Shown: positions 1-7,360 of the stretch, piece after piece
Position numbering within the stretch: position 1 is the stretch's first letter
How the letters are laid out: the number at the start of each line of letters is the position of its first letter
Source of the DNA: Chloroflexota bacterium
GTDB lineage: Bacteria; Chloroflexota; Limnocylindria; Limnocylindrales; CSP1-4
Direction: 5' to 3'
Length of the DNA stretch: 16,163 bases
Assembly: GCA_021785115.1 (NCBI GenBank)
Contig: JAJYGO010000223.1
Span: forward strand, 1 to 16,163
Made by a program: the position numbers and the translations under genes
Notes under the pieces: generated by a model
What the model was told of the DNA's origin: nothing
Database searches by the model: none
Seen by the model: only the letters and a program-made list of their open reading frames with translations

Positions 1-501
1 CGCGGCCGAGAACCAGGCCACCGCCCGGTGGAGCGACCGGAGCCGGTCGAGCTCGCGCGGGCTGACCAGCACCGCCGCGAACCGGCCGGACGACACCACC
101 GTGAGCGCCCGGCCGCCCGAGACCTCGTCGAGGTGCGACGCGAGCCGCTCGCGCAGGTCGGTGATCTGGACGGTGGCGAGCGGCCCCAGGACCTCCCGCG
201 GCTGCGCGTCGAGCGCGCGGACCGCGGCGCGGCTGGGCTTCAGTTGGCCGCGGACCGCCGCGCCCATCTGCGCCGTCCCCCCGACGAGCTCCGGGTACAC
301 CTCGAGCGCGTGCAGCGCGGCGAGGCCCCGCTCGACGCGCCCCCAGCGCTCGGCCTCGTCGAACCGCAGCAGGACCGCGGCCGGGTCGCCGTGCTGCATG
401 ATGACGAGGGGACCCGAGTCGGCCGTGCGGGCCACCACGGCCCGGATCCGCTCGCGCACCTCTCGCAGGCCGAGGGCCTCGACCTCGCGCCCCAGGGTCA
501 C
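1..501 (-). CDS. Tandem Phd/YefM-like protein, partial at left edge
   Basis: I read this frame directly on the minus strand. A GTG start at 501 overlaps the upstream gene's TGA as GTGA, and 167 codons stay open to the window edge. Two segments resemble the N-terminal half of Phd/YefM antitoxins (helix, then two strands ending in a hydrophobic AVLL/AVLV stretch). The first is at about residues 8-47, with LREVRERIRAVV followed by PLVIMQHGDPAAVLL. The second is at about residues 111-150, with ITDLRERLASHLDEV followed by ALTVVSSGRFAAVLV. In the known family this fold dimerises on DNA and autoregulates. No PIN, RelE or Doc toxin is visible, although one could lie beyond the edge. DNA binding and antitoxin activity are inferred from the resemblance only. 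Confidence 0.6.
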   Translation of the reverse strand, partial: MTLGREVEALGLREVRERIRAVVARTADSGPLVIMQHGDPAAVLLRFDEAERWGRVERGLAALHALEVYPELVGGTAQMGAAVRGQLKPSRAAVRALDAQPREVLGPLATVQITDLRERLASHLDEVSGGRALTVVSSGRFAAVLVSPRELDRLRSLHRAVAWFSAA

Positions 502-797
502 CGCAGATCCTCCTCGTCCTCGAGCGCGTACCCGGCGGGCACCGCGCAGACCACGACGTCGAGCGGCTTGCCGCGCCATGTGAGCGCGACCGGCGCCCGG
601 CGGGCCCGCAGCAGCCCCCGGCGGAAATCCTGGCGGAGCGCGGTCACCGACAGCGACCGGCACCGCTCGCCGGGGAGCGGCCTCCGGAGCACCGCCCATG
701 GGTGGCCGTGACGGAGGACCACGATGCTCTCGCCGCGAGCGGCGCGCTCCGCGTAGACCGCGATGTTGCGCCTGAGGGTCCTTACCGTCACGACCAT
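498..797 (-). CDS. Phd/YefM-like antitoxin-type protein with two half-domains
   Basis: This is a 99-residue protein starting at ATG 797. The frame is open further upstream to 905, but the residues there look non-coding and a promoter-like element sits immediately before 797. The N-terminal part (VRTLRRNIAVYAERAARGES, then IVVLRHGHPWAVLRR) is a recognisable Phd/YefM unit of the prevent-host-death family. A second, weaker copy follows at about residues 52-85 (LRQDFRRGLLRARRAPVALT, then GKPLDVVV). The protein ends in an acidic EDEEDLR tail. It overlaps the downstream gene by 4 nt, so the two are probably translationally coupled. Phd-family proteins usually repress their own operon and neutralise a toxin. 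No toxin is visible here, so the function could be purely regulatory. Confidence 0.65.
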   Translation of the reverse strand: MVVTVRTLRRNIAVYAERAARGESIVVLRHGHPWAVLRRPLPGERCRSLSVTALRQDFRRGLLRARRAPVALTWRGKPLDVVVCAVPAGYALEDEEDLR

Positions 798-803
798 GCC
801 GGG

Positions 804-832
804 AGCATGACCCAATGGCGTACCCCAGTCAA
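804..832 (-). promoter_or_regulatory. Predicted leaderless promoter of the Phd-like genes
   Basis: On the minus strand, TTGACT (827-832) and CATGCT (804-809) are separated by 17 bp. Only 6 nt separate the -10-like hexamer from the ATG at 797. No Shine-Dalgarno sequence precedes that ATG, which is consistent with leaderless transcription. The -10 match is weak, so this is a prediction only. Confidence 0.35.
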
Positions 833-890
833 GAGGAATTGTGTACGGTTCGGAAGAGACCAGCGGAGGAGACTGGCTACGTGGCGCTAG

Positions 891-916
891 TCCCTTGACA
901 GACAATCCCTTGACAG
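891..916 (+). repeat. 11-bp direct repeat TCCCTTGACAG, two copies
   Basis: TCCCTTGACAG occurs at 891-901 and again at 906-916, a period of 15 bp. Each copy holds a consensus -35 hexamer TTGACA on the plus strand, but no good -10 follows at 16-18 bp and no plus-strand gene lies downstream. It may be an operator for the divergent Phd-like genes, about 100 bp away, or a relic. Confidence 0.5.
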
Positions 917-935
917 GCTGATGATTCCTTCCATG

Positions 936-954
936 CGTTGAACGCCGATCAACG
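936..954. repeat. Short inverted repeat CGTTGA-N7-TCAACG
   Basis: CGTTGA (936-941) and TCAACG (949-954) form a perfect 6-bp inverted repeat with a 7-bp centre. It could be an operator or a small hairpin. No function can be assigned from sequence. Confidence 0.35.
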
Positions 955-1261
955 TGTTAGGGTCCCAGTGATTGACACGTAACGACGATGCCGCGCGGCC
1001 ATCAATCCGTGCTGTCTTGGGGCGTTCCGGGGCGTGATGGGGCGCACTCGCGGGTCTCTGCGACTTCGTCGAGGTCCCGAAGAGGGGCGTCGTCCGCGCC
1101 GCCGCACGTTGGGGCGTTCAGCCGTGCCCTGGGCGGCCGCTCACGACTCCGACATGATCGCGCTGGGGTTCTGGCGCCGCGGCAACGGGATGCATTGAGG
1201 CGAGTGCCGCCCGCCGGATTTCGAGGGATGGAGCATGAGCGGTCGATCCCGTCTCCCGCCG

Positions 1262-1975
1262 CTAGGAGCCCGACTTGAGCGCGGCGAGGCGCGCGTCGAC
1301 CTCCGCCGAGATCTCCTCGTCCTCGAGGCTCGAGAACTGCGCGTCGAGGGAGCTCGCGGCCACCTCGGCCATCCCCGTGGCCTTAGCCTCCTCGTGGCGG
1401 ATCTTCTCCTCGAACCTTGCGACCTCGCTGGTCGGGTCCATGACGTTGACGCTCTTGAGCGACTCCTGGACCCGAACCTGGGCCTGGGCCATCTTGGCCC
1501 GGCTGACCAGCTCGTCGCGCTTCTGGACCAGCTCCTCGCGCTTGGCGCGCATCTGGTTCAGCCCCGTCTTGAGCTGCTCGACCAGCGCGGTCTGCTGCTC
1601 GATCTGCGGCCTGAAGGTCTTGACCTGGTCCTCGTAGGAGATCTGCCGCTTGAGCGCGACTCGGGCGAGGTTGTCGAACTTGTCCGCGTCTGCCGTGTTG
1701 CCGGCAGCGCGCAGCTCGTCGGCCTTCTTGGACGCGGCAGCGGCCTTCGAGCCCCACTCGGCCACCGCGTCCGAGGCCTCCTTGGCGTCGCCCTCCAGTA
1801 GCCGGAGGTTGCCGATCGTCTGGGCGACCGCCTCCTCGGCTTCCCGGATGTTGTCCGTGAAGTCGCGGACGAGCTGGTCGAGCATCTTCTGGGGGTCCTC
1901 GGCGCCGTCGATCAGCGCGTTGACGTTCGCCCGCACCAGCTGGCCGATGCGTCCGAGGATGGATGACTGGGCCAT
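1262..1975 (-). CDS. pspA: PspA/IM30 family phage-shock protein A
   Basis: This is a 237-residue, almost entirely helical and highly charged protein of the PspA/IM30/Vipp1 family. It starts with SSILGRIGQLVRANVNALID, the amphipathic membrane-binding helix typical of the family, followed by EDPQKMLDQLVRDF and long coiled-coil helices. The C-terminal helix carries SLEDEEISAEVDARLAALKS. Length is close to the usual 220-240 residues. ATG 1975 is chosen because AAGGAGG lies 8-9 nt upstream; the open frame continues to 2062 without protein-like sequence. PspA assembles into oligomers on the cytoplasmic face of the membrane and limits proton leakage under envelope stress. The coiled-coil membrane gene lies 86 bp upstream in the same direction, and the two are probably one operon under the triple-repeat site at 3684-3716. 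Confidence 0.95.
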   Translation of the reverse strand: MAQSSILGRIGQLVRANVNALIDGAEDPQKMLDQLVRDFTDNIREAEEAVAQTIGNLRLLEGDAKEASDAVAEWGSKAAAASKKADELRAAGNTADADKFDNLARVALKRQISYEDQVKTFRPQIEQQTALVEQLKTGLNQMRAKREELVQKRDELVSRAKMAQAQVRVQESLKSVNVMDPTSEVARFEEKIRHEEAKATGMAEVAASSLDAQFSSLEDEEISAEVDARLAALKSGS

Positions 1976-2061
1976 GACTGCCCCTCCTTGTGGCGTGTGC
2001 ATTGCGTTCACTGCGGGGATGTGCCTCGGTTCGCGGGACCGCCCGACGCCGGCTGCCGCCA

Positions 2062-3666
2062 TCAGCAGCCTCCGCCCCGGTCGTGGCCGCCTCCGCCGCA
2101 GCCACCGCCGTGATGCGCGCCACCGGCGCGCCCTCTCCCGGATCGGTGGCTGTGGTCGCCGTGGCCGGGACGTCCGCCGAGGAGGCTCGCGAGGATCACC
2201 GCGCCGGGGTCGAGCGGACCGTCTGTTCGACGATCCCAGCCCTCGGCGTCCGAACGCGCCAGGCCGTACGCCTCGTCCCCCAGCCGGTCCGCCGTCCTCG
2301 CCTCGCGGGTTGCGCGCTCCGCATCCGCGGTCGCGAGCGACGCCGCCTGGTCGTAATGCTGGCGCGCCTCCAGCAGCCGGGTTCTGGCCTCGCTGCGCAC
2401 GGCGCCCTCCTGCGCGGCGACGTAGTCGGTCGCGCGACCGATCGACATCTCCGCCGAGTGCATCGCCGTCGCCAGGACAGCCGCCCGGCGCGCCTCGCGC
2501 ACGGCCGCCTCCTGGGCGCTGGCAAGGACGGCGTCGGCACCGGCACGCGCACGCCGGGCCGCGCTGATACCGGCCTCTGGATCCGGGTGGCCCCCCGTGA
2601 CCGCGCTCCGGGCCTGGGCAAGCAGGACCTCGGCCTCCGATACCGCTGCGGCAAGCCCGGGGTCGAGCGGTCGTCCAACTGCGATCGAGTCCTTCGCAGC
2701 CTGGACCGCCCGAGCGGCCTCACCGACCTCCACGTCGACCCGCCTGCGGGCATCCTCGAGCGTCGCCAGCCTGCGCTCGACGGCGTCGAGCAGGACACCG
2801 GCGTCGTCCGCCATCCCAAGGGCCCGCCTGGCCGCCCGAGCCGCCGAGTTGAGGTCGGCCGGCGTCGTCTCGAGGGCGGCGTTGCCCCGCTCCGCCTCGG
2901 CCCTCGCGTCGCCCAGGCGTTCGCGGGCTTCATCGACATTCCCCGCGACGCCGGTCCAGCATGCCGGCGCATACGCCTGGAGGCGCTCCATGGCCGTCTC
3001 GACGCCTGGCATGCGCCGCTCGAGCTCGCCGACACGATCCGGCAGCCCGGCAAGGACCTCGGGCGCGTGCCGGTCGCGCTCGCGCAGGCCCTCGATCCGC
3101 GTGCGCTCGGCGCCCAGCGCCGCGAGGACCCGCTTGCAGCGTCCGACGACCTCGTCGAGCGCCTCCGGCTCCGCGGGGTCGCCAGTCGCCGTGTCGAGGC
3201 CGTGGCGGGCGCTGAACGCGGCCCCGAGCTCGGACTGCGCCATGGCGATGGCCGTCCGCAGGGGGGCGACGTCGGCGTCGTCGAACTGGGCCTCGGCGAA
3301 CCCGAGGTCCTGGCCCGCCTCGCGCAAGGCGTTGTCGGCCTCGATGAGCAGCCTGTTCGCCTCGGCGTCGAGCGCGAGGACTCGGCGGTCGCGGTCCGCG
3401 GCGCCGCGCCGCCGCCGGCGCCATCGGGCGACGACCAGGAGCGCGAGGGCGAGGCCGACCGTGGCGAGCGCCGCGCCGAGGAGGCCCGCGACGACGGACG
3501 CGTCGACCCCGGGGGCCGCGGCGGGGAAGTTCAAGGTCGGGCCTAGGCGCTGGCCGCTGATCGTGCCGAGGGCCGCGGCTGCCGCCGCTCGATCGAGGGT
3601 AAGTCGGTTGCCGGTTGTCACGATGTCAGCGGCGGGGGCAGGCGCACATGAACGAGGACAACGCAT
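2062..3666 (-). CDS. Single-pass coiled-coil membrane protein, TPM-protein-like but lacking the TPM domain
   Basis: From ATG 3666 the protein has 534 residues: about 53 residues of N-terminal sequence, one membrane helix at about 56-80 (AGLLGAALATVGLALALLVV), a basic stop-transfer run (RWRRRRRG), then about 420 residues of Ala/Glu/Arg-rich coiled coil, and a tail rich in Gly, His and Cys. The coiled-coil part (for example DLGFAEAQFDDADVAPLRTA) resembles the cytoplasmic half of actinobacterial-type TPM-domain membrane proteins, but the roughly 130-residue extracytoplasmic TPM domain expected before the helix is absent. TPM-family proteins often neighbour PspA, as here. The start is uncertain: no Shine-Dalgarno sequence precedes ATG 3666, and GTG 3621 is an alternative. 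The regulatory site at 3684-3716 argues against starts at or above 3702. A role in membrane-stress sensing with PspA is inferred. Confidence 0.75.
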   Translation of the reverse strand: MRCPRSCAPAPAADIVTTGNRLTLDRAAAAAALGTISGQRLGPTLNFPAAAPGVDASVVAGLLGAALATVGLALALLVVARWRRRRRGAADRDRRVLALDAEANRLLIEADNALREAGQDLGFAEAQFDDADVAPLRTAIAMAQSELGAAFSARHGLDTATGDPAEPEALDEVVGRCKRVLAALGAERTRIEGLRERDRHAPEVLAGLPDRVGELERRMPGVETAMERLQAYAPACWTGVAGNVDEARERLGDARAEAERGNAALETTPADLNSAARAARRALGMADDAGVLLDAVERRLATLEDARRRVDVEVGEAARAVQAAKDSIAVGRPLDPGLAAAVSEAEVLLAQARSAVTGGHPDPEAGISAARRARAGADAVLASAQEAAVREARRAAVLATAMHSAEMSIGRATDYVAAQEGAVRSEARTRLLEARQHYDQAASLATADAERATREARTADRLGDEAYGLARSDAEGWDRRTDGPLDPGAVILASLLGGRPGHGDHSHRSGRGRAGGAHHGGGCGGGGHDRGGGC

Positions 3667-3683
3667 GGCCGAGACGGTGCACC

Positions 3684-3716
3684 GCGGCGCTGAGGACAGC
3701 ATGAGCGTGGGATGAG
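3684..3716 (-). promoter_or_regulatory. Triple 11-bp CTCA repeat (site A), upstream of the coiled-coil protein/pspA
   Basis: TGAG occurs at 3691, 3702 and 3713, exactly 11 bp apart. Read toward the gene this gives CTCATCCCACG, CTCATGCTGTC and CTCAGCGCCGC. Three direct 11-bp units on one helix face are typical of PhoB/OmpR-family response-regulator sites. The proximal unit lies 25 bp from ATG 3666. Confidence 0.7.
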
Positions 3717-3758
3717 AACGTGCGCGGAGCGCTCGACTGCGTCCCCGGACGGAGGCGG

Positions 3759-3789
3759 ACCGGCCCGCCGGCAGCACGGTCGGGCCGGT
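3759..3789 (-). terminator. Hairpin 3' of the copper operon, possible terminator
   Basis: ACCGGCCCG (3759-3767) pairs perfectly with CGGGCCGGT (3781-3789), and three further inner pairs are possible past a 1-nt bulge. It lies 40 nt beyond the stop of the YHS-like gene. No T-run follows, so it may be a factor-independent hairpin of the GC-rich type or only an mRNA 3' stabiliser. Confidence 0.5.
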
Positions 3790-3828
3790 GTCAGGGTCGC
3801 TGGCGGCGTCCCGCCCCGCCCTCGCCCG

Positions 3829-4056
3829 TCAGTGCTCGTGCTCGCCGCCGCAGCAGCCGCCCGTCTCGCCGGCGAGGTAGGGCTCGGGGTCGGCCTGGAA
3901 CCGCGAGAAGCACCCGGGACACTTGAACCGCAGGACCCTGCCGCTGTACGAGGCGGTGACGCCAGCGCCCGCGGCGACGCCGTTGCCGCAGACGGCACAC
4001 GTCGCCGCTGGCTGGTCCGTCGAATCGAGGATCATGAGTTCGGATGCGATCGCCAT
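3829..4056 (-). CDS. Small YHS/TRASH-like Cys protein, third gene of the copA operon
   Basis: This 75-residue cytosolic protein shows a metal-site pattern: C20-x2-C23 (CAVC), then a YHS/TRASH-like block (GRVLRFKCPGCFSRFQADPE, with C46-x2-C49), then a C-terminal CCGGEHEH tail with C68, C69 and two His. YHS/TRASH domains are small metal-binding modules frequently linked to copper ATPases. ATG 4056 is chosen because GGAGG lies 7 nt upstream and the ATG shares one base with the stop of the cupredoxin (TGATG), implying coupled translation. A GTG at 4059 is possible but is only 4 nt from the Shine-Dalgarno sequence. A copper-buffering or chaperone role is inferred from motif and position. Confidence 0.8.
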   Translation of the reverse strand: MAIASELMILDSTDQPAATCAVCGNGVAAGAGVTASYSGRVLRFKCPGCFSRFQADPEPYLAGETGGCCGGEHEH

Positions 4057-4439
4057 CACGCGGCCTCCACGATGATCTTGCCCCGGAGCATGCCCATCTG
4101 GCAGGTGAACTCATGCTCGCCGGGGTCGCCGGGCATGAACTCGACGGGGACGACGGTCCCGGTCGGGAGCGGAGCGGACTTGCCGAAGTCGGCCAGCACG
4201 ACTTGCTCGGAGCAGGCCGCGGTCTCCTCGCGGCGGAACAGCAGCCGGACCGGACGGCCCGCGGTGACCCGGATCGTGTCGGGCGTGTAGCCGCCCTTGA
4301 CGAGGACCATCTGCTCCTGGTAGCCGTCGGAGACCGCGGACGCCGCCACCCCCTGGGTCCGCTTGAACCAGAAGAACCAGGCCACGCCCACGGCGGCCGC
4401 GAGGCCGACCACGGTAACGATGATCCTATCGGGAGTCAT
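4056..4439 (-). CDS. Membrane-anchored cupredoxin-domain protein
   Basis: This 127-residue protein has an N-terminal membrane helix at about residues 5-26 and a cupredoxin-like domain at about 48-126. The C-terminal block [14 protein letters not shown] (C113, M115, M117) and the internal ACSEQVV (C76) match the cupredoxin type often encoded beside copper ATPases, where Cys and Met side chains bind copper. The classical His ligand of blue copper proteins is not obvious; a His at 109 (GEHEF) is a candidate. The start overlaps the stop of the ATPase gene as ATGA (4436-4439), so the two are translationally coupled. It probably hands copper to or from the ATPase on the outer face of the membrane. 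That role is inferred; the domain assignment is firm. Confidence 0.88.
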   Translation of the reverse strand: MTPDRIIVTVVGLAAAVGVAWFFWFKRTQGVAASAVSDGYQEQMVLVKGGYTPDTIRVTAGRPVRLLFRREETAACSEQVVLADFGKSAPLPTGTVVPVEFMPGDPGEHEFTCQMGMLRGKIIVEAA

Positions 4440-6559
4440 GCCGACACCTCCTGGAGCCGGAACCGCTTGAGGCGGTTGGCGTTGCTGACGACGGTGACCG
4501 AGCTGAAGCTCATCGCCAGCGCGGCCAGGATCGGGCTCAGAAGGAGCCCGATGAACGGATAGAGGATCCCCAGGGCGATCGGTAGCCCGACGCCGTTGTA
4601 GACGAAGGCGCCGAACAGGTTCTGGTAGACGTTGCGCATCGTTGCCCGGCTGATCTCGACCGCCGACACGACCCCGCGCAGGCTGCCGCTGATGAGCGTC
4701 ACGTCGGACGCCTCGATCGCGACGTCGGTGCCGGTCCCGATCGCGAAGCCAACGTCGGCCTGGGCGAGCGCCGGGGCATCGTTGATGCCGTCGCCGACCA
4801 TGGCGACACTCCGGCCCTCGAGCTGGAGCTTCCGGACCTCGTGCGCCTTGTCCTGCGGCAGGACCTCGGCCACCACCCGGTCGATGCCCACCGTCCGGGC
4901 GATCGCGTCGGCCGTCCGCCGGTTGTCGCCCGTGATCATCACGACCTGGAGGCCGAGCTTCCGGAGGGCGGCGATCGAGGCGGCCGAGTCCGGCTTCACC
5001 GGATCGGCGATGGCGATCACACCCGCAGCTCGCTCGCCGATCGCGACGTACACGGGGGTCTTGCCGTCGTCGGCCAGCCGCGCCGCGGCATCGTCGAGGG
5101 CGCCGGGATCGATCCCCGCCGCTTCGAGGAAGGCGCGCTTGCCGACGCGGATCGGGCGCGATCCGAAGCTGACGCGGATCCCGTGTCCGGGCACGGCCTC
5201 GAAGTCCGAGACCCCGATTCGCGTGACCCCGCGCTCCGCGGCGCTGTCCAGGATCGCCCCCGCCAGCGGGTGCTCCGAGTCGCGCTCGGCCGCGGCCGCG
5301 AGGGACAGGACGGTGTCCTTGTCGACGCCCTCGGCCGGCACGATGTCGGTGACGGCCGGCTTGCCGACCGTGATCGTGCCGGTCTTGTCGAGCACGATCG
5401 TGTCGAGCCTCTTGGCGGCCTGGAGGGCGTCGCCCGAGCGGATGAGGATGCCGTGGGTCGCCGCCAGCCCGGTGCCGGTCGTGAGCGCCATCGGCGTGGC
5501 CATGCCGAGCGCGCACGGGCAGGCGATGATGAGCGTGGTGACGGCCACGATCGTGGCGTAGGCAAAGGCCGGAGTCGGTCCGAAGTCGTACCAGAGGACG
5601 AAGCCCAGGATCGAGGCGATGACGACCGCTGGCGTGAAGTAGCCGGCCACCACGTCCACGATCCGCTGGATCGGGACCTTGGACGCCTGGGCGTCGCCGA
5701 CCATCCGGACGATCGTGGCCAGGGCCGTGTCCGCCCCGACCTTCGTGGCCCGGAACCGCAGGCTGCCGGTCGTGTTCATCGTGGCCCCGATGACCTCGTC
5801 GCCCGGGCTCTTCCCGACCGGCATCGACTCGCCGGTGATCATCGACTCGTCGACGGCCGACGCGCCCTCGAGCACGATCCCGTCGACCGGGACCTTTGCG
5901 CCCGGCCGGACGACGACCACGTCGTCGACGACGACCTGCTCCACGGGGACCTCGATCTCCTGGCCGCCGCGGAGGACGCGGGCGGTCTTGGGTGCCAGCG
6001 CGATGAGCTTCTCGATCGCCTCCGACGTCTTGCCGCGCGCCTTGACCTCCATGGCCATGCCGAGGACGACCAGGGCGGTCACGACGACCGCCACGTCGTA
6101 GTAGACGTCGACCATGTCGGCGGTCGGGAAGAGCGCCGGCAGCAGCAGCGCCGCGCCCGAGTAGAGCCAGGCCGCGCCGGTGCCGATGGCGATCAGCGTG
6201 TGCATGTTCGCCGAGCGGTGCCTGAGGCCCTGCCAGGCGCCGGTGAAGAACTGGTTGCCGGAGTAGGCCAGGACCGCCAGCGCGGCGATGCCCATGACGG
6301 CCCAGAGAGCCTTCAGCTGCGCGCTGCCCCGGGGGAAGATGTCCCCCACGAACGGAACGACCGAGGGGTAGGAGAGGAGGACGACGGGGACGGCGACGAC
6401 CGCGGCAAACCTGAACTTGCGCATCAGGGTCCGGTACTCGGCGAGGCGGTCGTCGGCGGGCGATCCCGTTCGGGTCGTCTCCGTCTGCGGCGGAGGGGTC
6501 GCTCCGCAGCAGTCGTTGGTGGCGCTGCTAGCAGCAGCCACGGGAGGGGTGCTGGCCAT
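4436..6559 (-). CDS. copA: Copper-translocating P1B-type ATPase (CPC type)
   Basis: From ATG 6559 the protein has 707 residues and every P-type ATPase hallmark: TGES (242-245), the metal-binding CPC of transmembrane helix 6 (347-349), phosphorylation motif DKTGT (391-395), SEHPLAG with the HP pair (430-431), TGDN (543-546) and GDGINDAP (589 on). The last two helices carry YN (654-655) and MSFSS (683-687), together with CPC the Cu+ transport signature of subclass P1B-1. There is no N-terminal HMA domain; only a short Ala/Thr/Pro-rich leader with one Cys-Cys pair (residues 17-18). ATG 6559 is preferred over an upstream GTG at 6592 because GGAAG lies 8 nt before it. It exports Cu+ using ATP. It heads a three-gene operon with the cupredoxin and YHS-like gene, below the triple-repeat site at 6629-6661. 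Confidence 0.95.
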   Translation of the reverse strand: MASTPPVAAASSATNDCCGATPPPQTETTRTGSPADDRLAEYRTLMRKFRFAAVVAVPVVLLSYPSVVPFVGDIFPRGSAQLKALWAVMGIAALAVLAYSGNQFFTGAWQGLRHRSANMHTLIAIGTGAAWLYSGAALLLPALFPTADMVDVYYDVAVVVTALVVLGMAMEVKARGKTSEAIEKLIALAPKTARVLRGGQEIEVPVEQVVVDDVVVVRPGAKVPVDGIVLEGASAVDESMITGESMPVGKSPGDEVIGATMNTTGSLRFRATKVGADTALATIVRMVGDAQASKVPIQRIVDVVAGYFTPAVVIASILGFVLWYDFGPTPAFAYATIVAVTTLIIACPCALGMATPMALTTGTGLAATHGILIRSGDALQAAKRLDTIVLDKTGTITVGKPAVTDIVPAEGVDKDTVLSLAAAAERDSEHPLAGAILDSAAERGVTRIGVSDFEAVPGHGIRVSFGSRPIRVGKRAFLEAAGIDPGALDDAAARLADDGKTPVYVAIGERAAGVIAIADPVKPDSAASIAALRKLGLQVVMITGDNRRTADAIARTVGIDRVVAEVLPQDKAHEVRKLQLEGRSVAMVGDGINDAPALAQADVGFAIGTGTDVAIEASDVTLISGSLRGVVSAVEISRATMRNVYQNLFGAFVYNGVGLPIALGILYPFIGLLLSPILAALAMSFSSVTVVSNANRLKRFRLQEVSA

Positions 6560-6628
6560 GGTCCTGTCTTCCGTTCTCCGTAAGGTGCTCACTGGCTCGC
6601 GATCCGAGCCCGTGCCCGAGGCTGGCGG

Positions 6629-6661
6629 GTCAGCCTGAGCGTCGGATGAGCCCGACCTGAG
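6629..6661 (-). promoter_or_regulatory. Triple 11-bp CTCA repeat (site B), upstream of copA
   Basis: TGAG occurs at 6636, 6647 and 6658, exactly 11 bp apart; toward copA it reads CTCAGGTCGGG, CTCATCCGACG, CTCAGGCTGAC. The proximal TGAG core lies 77 bp before ATG 6559, nearly the same distance as site H has to its gene. This fits a response-regulator site just upstream of a promoter. Confidence 0.75.
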
Positions 6662-6816
6662 ATCTGCTGGCGGCCGAGGTGCATCAGGGTCCGACGGGTG
6701 CGGCCCGCGGCCGCCGAGGCCCGACGGTCGCGGACAAAGCCCTTCGCCTGCGTTGGGCCGAAGGTCACTTCGGCGACAGGACGGCAGCAGCGGACGTCCC
6801 GCAGGACCGCGGATCC

Positions 6817-7116
6817 TCAGGGCCCGAACGGACGGGGATCGGCAGGGATATCGAGGTGCCGCTGCAGCCGGGAGAACGGCTCGTTGATGTACGCGACCTC
6901 CTCGTCGGCTCGGCGGTAGCGCTCGGACCCCGGCAGCGCGATCCGCCGCGCGGCCATCGCCGCCCGGATGCGCGTGTGGAGGGTCTGGAGCGCCGTCGGG
7001 AGCTGGGTCCGCGCGGGGCGTTCAGGGGCGGGCCGGCATGCCGGCTGCGGCAGCTCGCCGGCGCGCGTCGTTGGGGTGTGGGTGTTCAGTGCGCCGGTCG
7101 CACGGGAGTTCGCCAT
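6817..7116 (-). CDS. Small hypothetical protein
   Basis: I do not recognise this gene. From ATG 7116 it encodes 99 residues; an in-frame ATG at 7125 is the alternative and neither has a Shine-Dalgarno sequence. The first half is low-complexity (Thr, Pro, Ala, Arg). The second half looks like folded protein: [20 protein letters not shown] followed by [19 protein letters not shown] and [10 protein letters not shown], probably two or three helices. A four-unit CTCA repeat (site F) lies immediately upstream with its nearest core 25 bp from ATG 7116, the same spacing as at site A, which supports a real promoter and perhaps a leaderless start. No membrane segment and only one Cys are visible. Confidence 0.5.
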   Translation of the reverse strand: MANSRATGALNTHTPTTRAGELPQPACRPAPERPARTQLPTALQTLHTRIRAAMAARRIALPGSERYRRADEEVAYINEPFSRLQRHLDIPADPRPFGP

Positions 7117-7133
7117 GCAGCCCATTCGACCCG

Positions 7134-7177
7134 GGCTGGCTGAGACGCGAATGAGCCGCGCCCAAGACCGACCTGAG
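7134..7177 (-). promoter_or_regulatory. Four-unit 11-bp CTCA repeat (site F), third position degenerate
   Basis: TGAG occurs at 7141, 7152 and 7174; the intervening position 7163 has CAAG. All four positions are in an 11-bp register. Toward the small minus-strand gene the units read CTCAGGTCGGT, CTTGGGCGCGG, CTCATTCGCGT, CTCAGCCAGCC. Confidence 0.6.
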
Positions 7178-7304
7178 AGGCGGGCGGGGAATGACCGGGT
7201 TGTCCAACAGGGCCCGGCCCGTCGTGCTGTGGGCGGCGCGCCGCCGTCCGGGTGGCGCCCCGCGATCCAGGTTCAGAGACCCCGTGAACGTGTCGTCATC
7301 GCTC

Positions 7305-7337
7305 CGCAAGGTGAATCGTGACTGAGAGGCGGATAAG
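7305..7337 (-). promoter_or_regulatory. Weaker triple 11-bp repeat (site G), upstream of doxX
   Basis: Cores TGAA (7312), TGAG (7323) and TAAG (7334) are 11 bp apart, giving CTTATCCGCCT, CTCAGTCACGA, TTCACCTTGCG on the minus strand. It is the least conserved site and points away from doxX, whose start is about 195 bp downstream. It may serve doxX in reverse orientation or be an auxiliary site for the minus-strand gene. Confidence 0.45.
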
Positions 7338-7360
7338 AGGACGATCAGGAATGCCTCTCA
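7323..7360. repeat. 8-bp inverted repeat TGAGAGGC / GCCTCTCA
   Basis: TGAGAGGC at 7323-7330 pairs with GCCTCTCA at 7353-7360 across a 22-nt spacer. The left arm is also the middle unit of site G, so the right arm adds one CTCA core on the opposite strand. Confidence 0.4.

Larger units (their letters stand above)
833..1261. other. Gene-poor stretch between the Phd-like genes and pspA
   Basis: No convincing coding region is visible. The stretch holds two TTGACA-containing direct repeats (891-916), an inverted repeat (936-954), another TTGACA at 972-977, and a cluster of GGGGCGT words at 1019, 1029, 1084 and 1111 with a GGGGCGC at 1039. An open frame at 988-1278 on the plus strand has no family resemblance and no Shine-Dalgarno sequence, and it runs into the 3' end of pspA on the opposite strand. 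Part of this stretch is the 3' flank of pspA; I see no clear terminator. Confidence 0.5.

Noticed and set aside
1..797. Classical Phd/Doc or YefM/YoeB toxin-antitoxin pair
   Set aside because: Both genes look like antitoxin-type DNA-binding proteins; neither resembles a toxin, so a complete pair cannot be claimed within the window.
895..977. TTGACA hexamers as plus-strand promoters
   Set aside because: Three consensus -35 words are present, but no acceptable -10 follows and no plus-strand gene lies downstream.
988..1278. Possible 96-codon plus-strand gene
   Set aside because: No Shine-Dalgarno sequence, no family resemblance, and it runs into the 3' end of pspA.
1990..3546. Long plus-strand open frame of 518 codons
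   Set aside because: It lies opposite the coiled-coil protein, which has membrane helix, coiled-coil and family features. The plus-strand product is Arg/Gly/Pro-rich without a fold, a normal shadow in GC-rich DNA.
4841..6583. Plus-strand open frame of 580 codons opposite copA
   Set aside because: It mirrors a bona fide ATPase with all catalytic motifs; the product is Asp/Arg/Gly-rich and has no recognisable domain.
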